Source of the DNA: HGM12713 sp045593725 | Lineage (GTDB): Bacteria > Bacillota > Clostridia > Oscillospirales > CAG-272 | Length of the DNA: 51,939 bases | Direction: 5' to 3' | Assembly (NCBI GenBank): GCA_045593725.1 | Contig: JAZNXE010000041.1 | Location: 1-51,939, forward strand | Program-made: the position numbers and the translations under genes | Shown here: positions 1 through 6,033 of the stretch, in pieces | Layout: every line of letters starts with the position of its first letter | Position numbering within the stretch: the first letter of the stretch is position 1 | The notes under the pieces: model-generated | What the model was told of the DNA's origin: nothing | The model's database searches: none | The model's input: the letters and a program-made list of their open reading frames with translations, nothing else

Positions 1-189
1 CGTTGAACTATACGTTTTTAGCAAATACTTTGTGGGCTGGTTGTCGGGTAATGTGGTATCGCTACTATCTGCATAATTCGGCGGTGTGACATCATTTTCT
101 CCGTTATCGGTATTACTTGGAGTGCTATCACAAGCAACCAACAAGAGCAGCATCAATGCGGTAACAATGAGCGGTAACAGTTTTTTCAT
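1..189 (-). CDS. Lipoprotein, N-terminal part (runs off the left edge)
   Basis: Reading leftward from an ATG at 189, an open frame of 63 codons continues to the first base of the window, so the C-terminus is missing. The N-terminus is a lipoprotein signal: Met-Lys-Lys, a hydrophobic stretch and a lipobox Leu-Val-Ala-Cys near residue 20. What follows is a low-complexity linker rich in Ser, Thr, Asn, Asp and Pro, as is usual between a lipid anchor and a folded domain. A GGAGG ribosome binding site lies at 198-202. The protein should be exported and membrane-anchored; its function cannot be told. Only about 17 bases separate the ribosome binding site from the end of an upstream terminator, so transcription must come through the structured leader at 219-427. 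Confidence 0.75.
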   Translation of the reverse strand, partial: MKKLLPLIVTALMLLLLVACDSTPSNTDNGENDVTPPNYADSSDTTLPDNQPTKYLLKTYSST

Positions 190-218
190 TTTCTTTTCCT
201 CCAAAAGATAAATATAAA

Positions 219-427
219 TAAAAAAGAGCGTCAACCGTAGTTAACGCTCCGAAAAACGCAAACCCCGATTGTTGCCACACAAACCTTAACAAAACAAGAT
301 ATGCTCTCTTGTCTTTACTAAGTGGAATTTGCATTTTTACCAAATTCAATAAGTAAAGACAAAAAAGGGCATAAAACCCCCATAGAACAAAGAAATACCC
401 AGTCTTGTTATTCGGTTTATGTGGCAA
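219..427 (-). ncRNA. Structured RNA leader candidate, about 205 nt, unassigned family
   Basis: Nested inverted repeats define one fold. A closing helix of 14 bp pairs 414-427 with 272-285 (one U-G pair). Inside it 403-409 pairs with 293-299. The apical arm pairs 352-360 with 311-319 and 341-347 with 325-331 around a nine-base loop. The 5' strand of the large internal region can add a small hairpin (GGGUAU with AUGCCC). A promoter places the start at about 425, on the first base of the closing helix, and a terminator ends it. Promoter, structured RNA, terminator, ribosome binding site and gene is the order of a cis-acting leader such as a riboswitch or attenuator. A free small RNA, for example a 6S-type RNA, is the alternative; the uneven internal loop does not fit 6S well. 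Confidence 0.6.
220..249 (-). terminator. Intrinsic terminator of the structured leader
   Basis: A 10-bp stem (240-249 with 226-235, one G-U pair) is closed by a UACG loop flanked by C and G, a very stable UNCG tetraloop. On the minus strand it is followed by six U (225-220). It lies between the structured RNA and the lipoprotein gene. Confidence 0.8.
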
Positions 428-431
428 TATT

Positions 432-460
432 ATTATACCACAATTTTCAAAATAAGTAAA
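432..460 (-). promoter_or_regulatory. Promoter of the structured leader
   Basis: On the minus strand TTTACT (455-460) and TATAAT (432-437) are separated by 17 bases. Initiation six to seven bases downstream falls on the first paired base of the structured RNA. Confidence 0.7.
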
Positions 461-636
461 TACTTTTTGCGAAATTTATAAAAAACCTTCCGAGAAAAAA
501 CGGTAATTATATCTTATCATTTTTCTTGACAAGCACTGACTTAATTAAAGACAACAAGATTTTGCCAAAAGCAACACAAAGGTACTTTTGACATTTACAT
601 TTCAAAAGCTCTTTGCTTACCTTCCGGGAGGTAGAA

Positions 637-766
637 AAAGCCTCCCTTGTGTAAAGGGAGGTGGCACGCGATAGCGTGACGGAGGGATTGTAAAAGGTTA
701 GATTTTTGCTCAAAACAATCCCTCAGTCGCTTTGCGACAGCTCCCTTTACACAAGGGAGCCTTTGG
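637..766. repeat. Hairpin repeat, family R3, copy 1
   Basis: The two ends are inverted repeats of about 22 bases (near 638-660 and 741-765, core CCCTTGTGTAAAGGG), each followed inward by a small hairpin (GGCACGCGATAGCGTG on the left; GTCGCTTTGCGAC on the right) and by GGAGGGATTGT or its inverse, around a short unique centre. The same layout with different stems occurs at 40128-40277 and 44855-45030. It has no coding capacity and looks like a non-autonomous palindromic element. Confidence 0.7.
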
Positions 767-857
767 TTTGTGCAGACTTTTCGCATAGCAAAATAACCGT
801 AATTTTGTTATAGTCTTTAGTTAATACATACGAAGCACTGCATTTATGTCCACAAAT

Positions 858-901
858 GCAATAATACGGCATACCTCTTTCGAGATGTGCCGTATTATTG
901 C
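858..901. repeat. Perfect 14-bp inverted repeat
   Basis: Bases 858-871 pair perfectly with 888-901 around a 16-base loop that can itself form a short CTC/GAG stem. There is no T-run on either side, so it is not a typical terminator. The rest of 767-940 shows nothing else that I can assign. Confidence 0.55.
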
Positions 902-941
902 AAAACTGTCCTTTAGGGTACAACCCTAAAGCCTCTGTTCC

Positions 942-962
942 TTTTTTGGTCGAGGTGACAAG
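942..962 (-). repeat. Copy of the tRNA-Pro 3' end
   Basis: This 21-base stretch matches 1122-1142, the CCA end, acceptor strand and start of the T-arm of the intact tRNA-Pro plus its downstream U-run. The match stops abruptly at 963, where a hairpin-rich sequence (GTATTCGCC-TTC-GGCGAAGATAC type) begins. It is a direct repeat of the tRNA 3' end about 180 bp from the real one, left by a lost tandem tRNA copy or by integration at the tRNA. Confidence 0.6.
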
Positions 963-1094
963 GTATTCGCCTTCGGCGAAGATACCCTCGCCCTGCGCCT
1001 TGCAAGCGAGCTTGCAGATCTTCGGGCGGGGTATGCGAATTTGCAGTTGTGCGGAGCACAACCAAGTTAAACTTGATTGCCCACAATCAAAAAA

Positions 1095-1121
1095 AGATAA
1101 GGGATCAAAGCTCCCTTATCT
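1095..1121 (-). terminator. Terminator of tRNA-Pro
   Basis: A 10-bp stem (1112-1121 with 1095-1104) with a seven-base loop begins a few bases after the tRNA CCA end and is followed on the minus strand by a run of T (1089-1094). Confidence 0.8.
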
Positions 1122-1126
1122 TTTTT

Positions 1127-1203
<77 letters not shown>

Positions 1204-1218
1204 TTATTTAATTGTTTT

Positions 1219-1262
1219 TTAAGGTCGCAAACGTCCCCAAGCTGAGCCACACCTCGTTATTA
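1219..1262 (-). pseudogene. Degenerate tRNA-Pro copy lacking the anticodon arm
   Basis: The 5' acceptor strand and D-arm of the tRNA (CCAAGCTGAGCCACACCTCG on the plus strand) are repeated immediately upstream, followed by a fragment resembling the tRNA variable/T region (TCGCAAACGTCC). Compared with the intact gene the anticodon-arm segment is deleted. It lies between the tRNA promoter and the functional tRNA, so it would be transcribed in the same precursor. It cannot be a working tRNA. Confidence 0.6.
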
Positions 1263-1298
1263 AATTATTTTGAGTGCTCGTGCTCCAAACGCCACGAT

Positions 1299-1327
1299 AT
1301 TATATCACAATTTTTTTATCTTGTCAA
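1299..1327 (-). promoter_or_regulatory. Consensus promoter for tRNA-Pro
   Basis: TTGACA (1322-1327) and TATAAT (1299-1304) on the minus strand with a 17-base spacer, a perfect vegetative sigma-factor match. Confidence 0.85.
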
Positions 1328-1422
1328 GCATTTTATCCTATTTTGCCTATCCCCCTTCCTTCGTCATATAAATAGCTTCCCTTAAATAAAATATTCTATA
1401 AAAGTCTTTAAGGTGGAAAAGT

Positions 1423-1917
1423 ATGAAAAAAGGTCTTTGGGTAAAAATAATTTTGATATTTTTGTGTCTGTCTCTCTGCTCTTGCCGTTCCTCCCCTCCT
1501 CACTCTCTTCTCTATTCCTCATTTCGCTGTGAGATTAGCTGGAATTACGGCGGCGAGGAATTCAGAGCCTCGGTAAGCGCGGATGCTCCATCGGACTCCT
1601 CTCGCGGATTTTTTATGCGTATGACCTATCCCGAGGAGCTTTCGGGAATGTGGATAGAGCGAAGCTCCTCTGAAACCTGCCTTTATATAAACGGCAAGGT
1701 CATAGGAGAGCCTCCCCGTCATTATCTTAGCATAGCCGATTCTCTTCTATCGGTAGGCTCTCTTGATTATCTCTGCTCAACCGAGATTAAGGGCACTAAA
1801 GCTCTTTGCTATACCTCGGGGTGCTCACGCTGGTATTTCTCCGCTGCTGATAGCAGACTCTTAAGAGTGGAGAACGACGAAGTAACTCTTGATATTTTAT
1901 GGATAGAACCCTCATAA
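1423..1917 (+). CDS. Small lipoprotein of unknown function
   Basis: The 164-residue product starts with Met-Lys-Lys and a hydrophobic segment ending in the lipobox Leu-Cys-Ser-Cys (lipidated Cys at residue 21). The mature part has about 140 residues, is rich in Ser, Cys and aromatic residues, and alternates short beta-like segments; I do not recognise a family. AAGGTGG precedes the ATG. The stop is 11 bases before the GT4-CsaB gene, so the two are probably cotranscribed, which hints at a role at the cell surface. No convincing promoter is seen just upstream. Confidence 0.8.
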   Translation: MKKGLWVKIILIFLCLSLCSCRSSPPHSLLYSSFRCEISWNYGGEEFRASVSADAPSDSSRGFFMRMTYPEELSGMWIERSSSETCLYINGKVIGEPPRHYLSIADSLLSVGSLDYLCSTEIKGTKALCYTSGCSRWYFSAADSRLLRVENDEVTLDILWIEPS

Positions 1918-1928
1918 AAGGATAAAAA

Positions 1929-3911
1929 ATGAAAATACTCATGCTCACCGATAAGATGGAGCTGGGAGGCGCGGAAACTCACATTCTCACTCTCGCCTCC
2001 TCACTCATTCGCCGCGGTCACAGCGTCACTGTCGCGTCCTCGGGAGGCGCTCTCGCCAAAAGGCTTTTCCAAGCAGGAGCACGGCATATTACTCTCCCCC
2101 TGTCGGGCAAATCACCCCGTGAGCTTGCCATCTCTTATATGGGTCTTTTGAAGCTTATAAAAAGTGAAAAATTTGACCTGATACATTCTCACGCCCGCCT
2201 GCCTTCTCTCCTTGTGTCATCTCTTGCGAAAAAGAATTCTATACCTCTGGTATGCACCGTCCACGCGCGCTTTTCCCTCTCCTTCTGCCGAAAGCGGCTG
2301 TCCCGTTGGGGCAATATGTCTATCGCGGTAAGCGAGGACCTTAAGCAATATCTTGCCGACTGTCACGGCATCCCACCTGAAAACACCTCGGTAATATACA
2401 ACGGCATTGACACCGCCCGATTTTCGCCCTCACCTGTACCCGATTCTGCCGTTTTTCGCATAGGCTTTCTCAGCAGACTTGACACCGACTGCTCAAAGGC
2501 GGCTATGACTCTCTGCCGCCTATCTCCCTCCTTGCTCTCACGTTTAGGCTCGGTAGAGATACTCATAGGCGGTGGCGGCTCGGCTCTGAGAGCGGTCAGC
2601 GAGCTGGCGCACAGAGTCAACCGCTCTGTGGGATTTGAGTGCGTAAAAATTCTTGGAGCGGTATCGGACGTTCCTGCGTTTCTTGGCAAATGCCATCTTT
2701 TCGTAGGCGTATCGCGGGCGGCTATGGAAGCGGCTCTCTCCTCTCTTCCCGTAATTCTTTGCGGCAACGAGGGATATTTCGGGATATTGACACCCGAAAA
2801 TCTAAGCATGGCTCTCTCCACAAATTTTTGCGCCAGAGGCTGTGAGGAGCTGAAGGCTTCAACACTTCTTGGCGACATCCTCAAAGTCGCCTCGGACAAA
2901 AACAGACGCTCTCCCCAAATGACGGCTCTGCTGTCGTCAAGGCTGAGCAGCGAGAGAATGGCAGCGGATACTCTCTCTGTTTATGGCAAAGCTATGTCCT
3001 CTCTCCCCGCTAAAAAAAGCTCTGTGCTTCTGTGCGGATATTACGGCTTTGGTAATATGGGCGACGACGTGCTTCTGCGCTCGGCAATAGAGCGCTCTGA
3101 AAAGCAATTTCCCTCTCTTGCCATAGGCGCGTTAACCAAAAACGGAGCAAAGGATAGCTCCTTTTTTGGCATAAGATGCGTAAAACGCTCCTCCCCCGTG
3201 GCAATATGGCGAGAGCTTCGGCACTGCAAACATTTTATATTCGGCGGCGGAACTCTGCTTCAGGACTCCACCAGCCTTCGTTCTCTTATCTATTACGTTA
3301 CCCTATTGCGCTTGGCGCGCCTTTGCGGCGCTCGCTGTCACTTATGGGCAAACGGGTTGGGCGACCTGTCCTCTCCTCTGTCAAAAAGGCTGGCAGGACA
3401 GGCACTTGATAGCTGCCAATATATTGGTCTGCGAGATTCCATCTCACTAAAAACTGCCGCCGCTTTAAGCTCCAATCCCCGCATATACGCCGAAAAGGAC
3501 CTTGCGATGAGCTGTACACCTACAAGCAAGGAGCGGTGCGAATATCTTCTCACCCGTGCTTTTGGGAAAGGCGATAGGCTGCCTGATTTTATCATAGTGG
3601 CTCCCCGCGAGGGTAACGGCTTGTCAGAGCTGAAAAAAGCCCTTAGCAGGGCGAAAAGGGTGGGGCTGACTCTTTGCTTTACCCCTATGCACAAAACCGC
3701 CGACAGGGGCATAGCTCGGCGGCTCTGCCGTGAGCACGGCGGCATTCTTATAGAGGGTATCTGCTACGCTGACCTTGTAGGTCTGGCATCATACTCGAAG
3801 GGTGTCTATTCTATGCGCCTGCACGGACTTATGGCAGGAAGGGCGGCGGGTGTTCCCTGCCGAGCCTTTGGAAGCGACAGTAAGATAAAAGGCTTTGATT
3901 TGATGTATTGA
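1929..3911 (+). CDS. csaB: Fused GT4 glycosyltransferase and polysaccharide pyruvyl transferase (CsaB domain)
   Basis: The 660-residue protein has two enzymes in one chain. Residues 1 to about 350 are a GT-B fold glycosyltransferase of family 4 (N-terminal LGGAETHI at 12-19, donor-side segment AVSEDLKQYL and YNGID). From about residue 361 (LLCGYYGFGNMGDD) to the end it is a CsaB-type pyruvyl transferase, including FGGGTLLQD and the terminal MRLHGLMAGRAAG segment. CsaB uses phosphoenolpyruvate to put a pyruvyl ketal on cell-wall polysaccharide; in bacteria with SLH-domain surface proteins that group is their anchor. The fusion suggests that sugar addition and pyruvylation act on the same substrate. 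A diverged copy of the last 60 codons lies at 5095-5287. Confidence 0.85.
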   Translation: MKILMLTDKMELGGAETHILTLASSLIRRGHSVTVASSGGALAKRLFQAGARHITLPLSGKSPRELAISYMGLLKLIKSEKFDLIHSHARLPSLLVSSLAKKNSIPLVCTVHARFSLSFCRKRLSRWGNMSIAVSEDLKQYLADCHGIPPENTSVIYNGIDTARFSPSPVPDSAVFRIGFLSRLDTDCSKAAMTLCRLSPSLLSRLGSVEILIGGGGSALRAVSELAHRVNRSVGFECVKILGAVSDVPAFLGKCHLFVGVSRAAMEAALSSLPVILCGNEGYFGILTPENLSMALSTNFCARGCEELKASTLLGDILKVASDKNRRSPQMTALLSSRLSSERMAADTLSVYGKAMSSLPAKKSSVLLCGYYGFGNMGDDVLLRSAIERSEKQFPSLAIGALTKNGAKDSSFFGIRCVKRSSPVAIWRELRHCKHFIFGGGTLLQDSTSLRSLIYYVTLLRLARLCGARCHLWANGLGDLSSPLSKRLAGQALDSCQYIGLRDSISLKTAAALSSNPRIYAEKDLAMSCTPTSKERCEYLLTRAFGKGDRLPDFIIVAPREGNGLSELKKALSRAKRVGLTLCFTPMHKTADRGIARRLCREHGGILIEGICYADLVGLASYSKGVYSMRLHGLMAGRAAGVPCRAFGSDSKIKGFDLMY

Positions 3912-4012
3912 GGATACTGTGTTTTCTTCTCCTGTTAGATAACAAAAAAGCTTTGCTGTCCCCAAAGTAAAGTTTTCTGCGTTCTGTTTTGAACTAATTA
4001 AGATAGCTTTTG

Positions 4013-4411
4013 TTACAAGAAAAATCTCATAATATATAAAAACGTATTAAGTGTCAAGGTGATGACAGCAAACGAATAGGCTATTTGCTTACGTTTAAGA
4101 TGTTTTATGTGTATCACAAGAAGCACAGACACTACCAGCGGAATTGCAAGTGGGTGATAATCAAAATATCCTCCTATATCGCACCTTAAAAGAGAAATAA
4201 TTGCTCTTGTTACACCGCACGTAGGGCACTTGAATCCTGTTAAGTACAAAATTGGACATCCCACTTTAAATATTGTCATAATGAAAATAAACAGGCATAT
4301 TATAACTAAATAAAGAATATGCCTGTTTATCGTTTTTTTTAATTTTATCAAAGCATCATCATTATATTGTTGAAATTCTTTTCCTTTGCCTTGCCGGAAA
4401 TCGAAAACCAA
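4013..4411 (-). CDS. DUF2752 membrane protein
   Basis: The product has at most 132 residues, with a hydrophobic helix near residue 35, the family signature TGFKCPTCGVTRA (Cys-Pro-x-Cys-Gly then Thr-Arg) near residue 58, and two further hydrophobic helices. That is the usual size and layout of DUF2752, whose biochemical role is not established; the Cys pair suggests metal or redox contact at the membrane face. The outermost start is TTG at 4411, overlapping the TM2 gene by 64 bases; an internal TTG nearer the first helix is possible, as no clear ribosome binding site decides. It is the second gene of the operon with TM2. Confidence 0.75.
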   Translation of the reverse strand: MVFDFRQGKGKEFQQYNDDALIKLKKTINRHILYLVIICLFIFIMTIFKVGCPILYLTGFKCPTCGVTRAIISLLRCDIGGYFDYHPLAIPLVVSVLLVIHIKHLKRKQIAYSFAVITLTLNTFLYIMRFFL

Positions 4412-4701
4412 TCAATAATAGTCAAAATTCCGCAACATCCACAGGTCAAGAGCTTCAACACACCCATACCAGTGTCCTTCATCATAAATCTATCCACGCC
4501 CCAAGCTCCAAGAAACAGAGAAACCAGAAGCATTGTGGTAGGATCCTTTAAATCTACGCAGGAAATCATAGAGAATTTGGATTCGGTTGTTGTGGAAAGC
4601 TTCTCTTTTAAAAACATTATTTTTTCGGCGGGAAAGTACTTTTGATTGCTCATAATAAACATATCAACCTTTTGCTTATCAATAAATACATTTTCTTCCA
4701 T
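4348..4701 (-). CDS. TM2-domain membrane protein
   Basis: The 117-residue product has an N-terminal soluble part of about 50 residues and a C-terminal TM2 domain: helix LLVSLFLGAWGVDRFMM, a GMGVLKLLTCG turn and a second helix ending in IDWF. TM2 proteins are small two-helix membrane proteins of unknown exact function, often encoded beside DUF2752 as here. A GGAGA ribosome binding site precedes the ATG at 4701. It is the first gene downstream of a perfect consensus promoter that carries a palindromic operator, so it is probably tightly repressed by the divergent XRE protein. Confidence 0.8.
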   Translation of the reverse strand: MEENVFIDKQKVDMFIMSNQKYFPAEKIMFLKEKLSTTTESKFSMISCVDLKDPTTMLLVSLFLGAWGVDRFMMKDTGMGVLKLLTCGCCGILTIIDWFSISGKAKEKNFNNIMMML

Positions 4702-4718
4702 CTTGTTTGTCTCCTTTT

Positions 4719-4769
4719 TATACCATATTGGGATATTTTGATTATACCAAAATGGTATAATTTTGTCAA
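4719..4769 (-). promoter_or_regulatory. Consensus promoter with two palindromic operators (TM2/DUF2752 operon, XRE gene)
   Basis: On the minus strand TTGACA (4764-4769) and TATAAT (4741-4746) are 17 bases apart. A perfect 21-base palindrome ATTATACCA-AAA-TGGTATAAT (4741-4761) fills the spacer and the -10 box. A second, one-mismatch copy TATACCA-TAT-TGGGATA (4719-4735) covers the start region. The palindrome also provides a TATAAT on the plus strand (4756-4761) for the XRE gene. Two dyads over a divergent promoter are typical of a Cro/CI-type autorepressor. Confidence 0.8.
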
Positions 4770-4805
4770 GAGGTTTTTTAAAAAAAGTTCAAAAAGGAGA
4801 GAAAA

Positions 4806-5006
4806 ATGGAATTTCGGCTCAAAAAATTGCGAAAAGAAAGAAATATATCTCAGTTAAAGCTTGCCATCGACCTAAATATGAGCCAAAATACTATTTCCCG
4901 ATATGAAAATTTAGAGCGCGAAGCTGATTATGAAACGCTTATAAAATTTGCAGATTATTTTAATGTTTCGCTTGATTATTTGCTTGGGAGAACAAAAAAT
5001 AAATAA
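4806..5006 (+). CDS. Small Cro/CI-type (XRE) transcriptional regulator
   Basis: The 66-residue protein is a bare helix-turn-helix domain of the XRE/HTH_3 family: LKKLRKERNISQLKLAIDLN, then the recognition helix region MSQNTISRYENLEREA, and the typical end FNVSLDYLLGRTK. It has no sensing domain. AAAGGAG precedes the ATG. It is divergent from the TM2/DUF2752 operon and shares with it a 104-base region carrying two copies of TATACCA-N3-TGGTATA, so it most likely represses both itself and that operon. Its stop overlaps the start of a terminator stem. Base composition is more A+T rich than the flanking csaB sequences, suggesting transfer. Confidence 0.9.
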   Translation: MEFRLKKLRKERNISQLKLAIDLNMSQNTISRYENLEREADYETLIKFADYFNVSLDYLLGRTKNK

Positions 5007-5046
5007 AGACCTATTTGTGTAAAAATAAGCACGCATAGGTCTTTTT
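5005..5046 (+). terminator. Terminator after the XRE gene
   Basis: AAAGACCTAT (5005-5014) pairs with ATAGGTCTTT (5035-5044) and is followed by a T-run. The loop of about 20 bases is long. Confidence 0.65.
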
Positions 5047-5094
5047 ATAATAATACCAGGATATTCGCGCATCTGTCCACGTCTGCAGCCCCTA

Positions 5095-5287
5095 TCGGTG
5101 TTGCCGTCAGTACGGCGGCATTCTTATAAAGGGGATATGCTATGCCGACCTTGTGGGTTTGGCGTCATACTTAAAGGGAGTGTATTCTATGCGCCTGCAC
5201 GGACTTATGGCTGCGAGGGCGGCGGGCGTTCCCTGCCGAGCCTTTGGAAGCGACAGTAAAATAAAAGGCTTTGATTTGCTTTATTGA
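5095..5287 (+). pseudogene. Second, 5'-truncated copy of the csaB 3' end
   Basis: About 190 bases repeat the last 60 codons of the GT4-CsaB gene (compare 3731-3911) in the same orientation, including the TGA stop. Differences are mostly third-position and synonymous (for example GGTATCTGCTAC against GGGATATGCTAT, both Gly-Ile-Cys-Tyr), with few residue changes such as Glu to Lys. So this is a piece of a once-functional csaB homologue rather than a fresh duplication. There is no start codon or 5' part. It marks the right border of the XRE/TM2/DUF2752 island. Confidence 0.85.
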
Positions 5288-5345
5288 GGCTTGATGTTTA
5301 CAAAAATCATCAGAGGTCTTGTTCCTCTGACGATTTGGTGTTATA

Positions 5346-5897
5346 ATGAATTGGGTGATGATAATGGAACAAGAAAAGCAATTACAGAAAAGAAAAAATA
5401 TTAGATTAAAGAATTATGATTATAGCTCCCCCGGCGCATATTTCGTAACGATTTGTACAAGGAAAAGAGAAAATATCTTTTGGCACAGCATACCTGACTC
5501 AGAATCACTCTCGTGGTATTGCGTAGGGGCGAACTGTGTTCGCCCGCAAAATCTGCCGTTATCCGATATAGGGGAAATCGTATTTAAAGAATTAGAAATA
5601 TGGGATCAAACCTATGACTCGGTGTCATTGAATTCCTATGTTATTATGCCGAATCATATACACATAATGGTCTTTATTTCTGCTGACGAATACGGGCGAC
5701 CGCAGGTCGCCCCTACGGTGGAACGGATGGTGAAGCAGTTCAAAGGGTCTGTCACAAAAAAGGTTGGCAAGCCTATTTGGCAAAAATCATTCATCGAACA
5801 CATAATACGAAACGAACAAGATTACAAAACAAGAATGGATTACATCTGCCAAAATCCTATCCGTTGGTGCTATGATGAATTATATACAGAAAAATAG
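5346..5897 (+). CDS. REP-associated tyrosine transposase (RAYT, Y1/HUH family)
   Basis: The product, up to 183 residues, matches the RAYT family of single-strand transposases: the N-terminal block IRLKNYDYSSPGAYFVTICT, the HUH metal motif in VIMPNHIHIMV, and a C-terminal RNEQDYKTRMDYICQNP block holding the probable nucleophilic Tyr. These enzymes are related to IS200/IS605 TnpA and act on REP hairpins in the genome. An ATG at 5364 may be the true start, since homologues begin close to that point. Two REP hairpins in opposite orientation lie in frame inside the gene, encoding the loops around VGANCVRPQ and GRPQVAPT. No accessory mobile genes are present, as is usual for RAYTs. Confidence 0.88.
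   Translation: MNWVMIMEQEKQLQKRKNIRLKNYDYSSPGAYFVTICTRKRENIFWHSIPDSESLSWYCVGANCVRPQNLPLSDIGEIVFKELEIWDQTYDSVSLNSYVIMPNHIHIMVFISADEYGRPQVAPTVERMVKQFKGSVTKKVGKPIWQKSFIEHIIRNEQDYKTRMDYICQNPIRWCYDELYTEK
5523..5547 (+). repeat. REP hairpin inside the RAYT gene, left
   Basis: GTA followed by GGGGCGAAC-TGT-GTTCGCCC forms an eight-base-pair stem (5527-5534 with 5538-5545). The 5' GTAG tail is typical of REPs recognised by RAYT proteins. It is in frame and encodes Val-Gly-Ala-Asn-Cys-Val-Arg-Pro. Confidence 0.75.
5693..5716 (-). repeat. REP hairpin inside the RAYT gene, right (inverted)
   Basis: GGGCGACC-GCA-GGTCGCCC (5694-5712) followed by CTAC is the same REP type in the opposite orientation to the one at 5523, with matched changes in both stem arms. 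It encodes Gly-Arg-Pro-Gln-Val-Ala-Pro-Thr. Confidence 0.75.
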
Positions 5898-5973
5898 AAG
5901 TATGGCTTAATACCTATTTATCTGTCATAATTCTTTTGTTAGACACTATTCCTTTGGTTTTTAATAAAAAGCA

Positions 5974-5999
5974 ACCCCCGACATTATTTTGTCGGGGGT
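5974..5999. terminator. Bidirectional terminator between RAYT and ispH-rpsA
   Basis: ACCCCCGACA (5974-5983) pairs with TGTCGGGGGT (5990-5999), with T-rich flanks on both strands. It can end both convergent genes. Confidence 0.8.
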
Positions 6000-6033
6000 A
6001 TTTTCTCACAAGAATCTGCCTTTAGACAGTTTA

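Noticed and set aside
128..427. A 99-codon frame covering the structured leader RNA
   Set aside because: It begins with TTG at the first bases of the RNA, has no ribosome binding site in the transcript, and follows the helices of the RNA; the secondary structure explains the conservation better.
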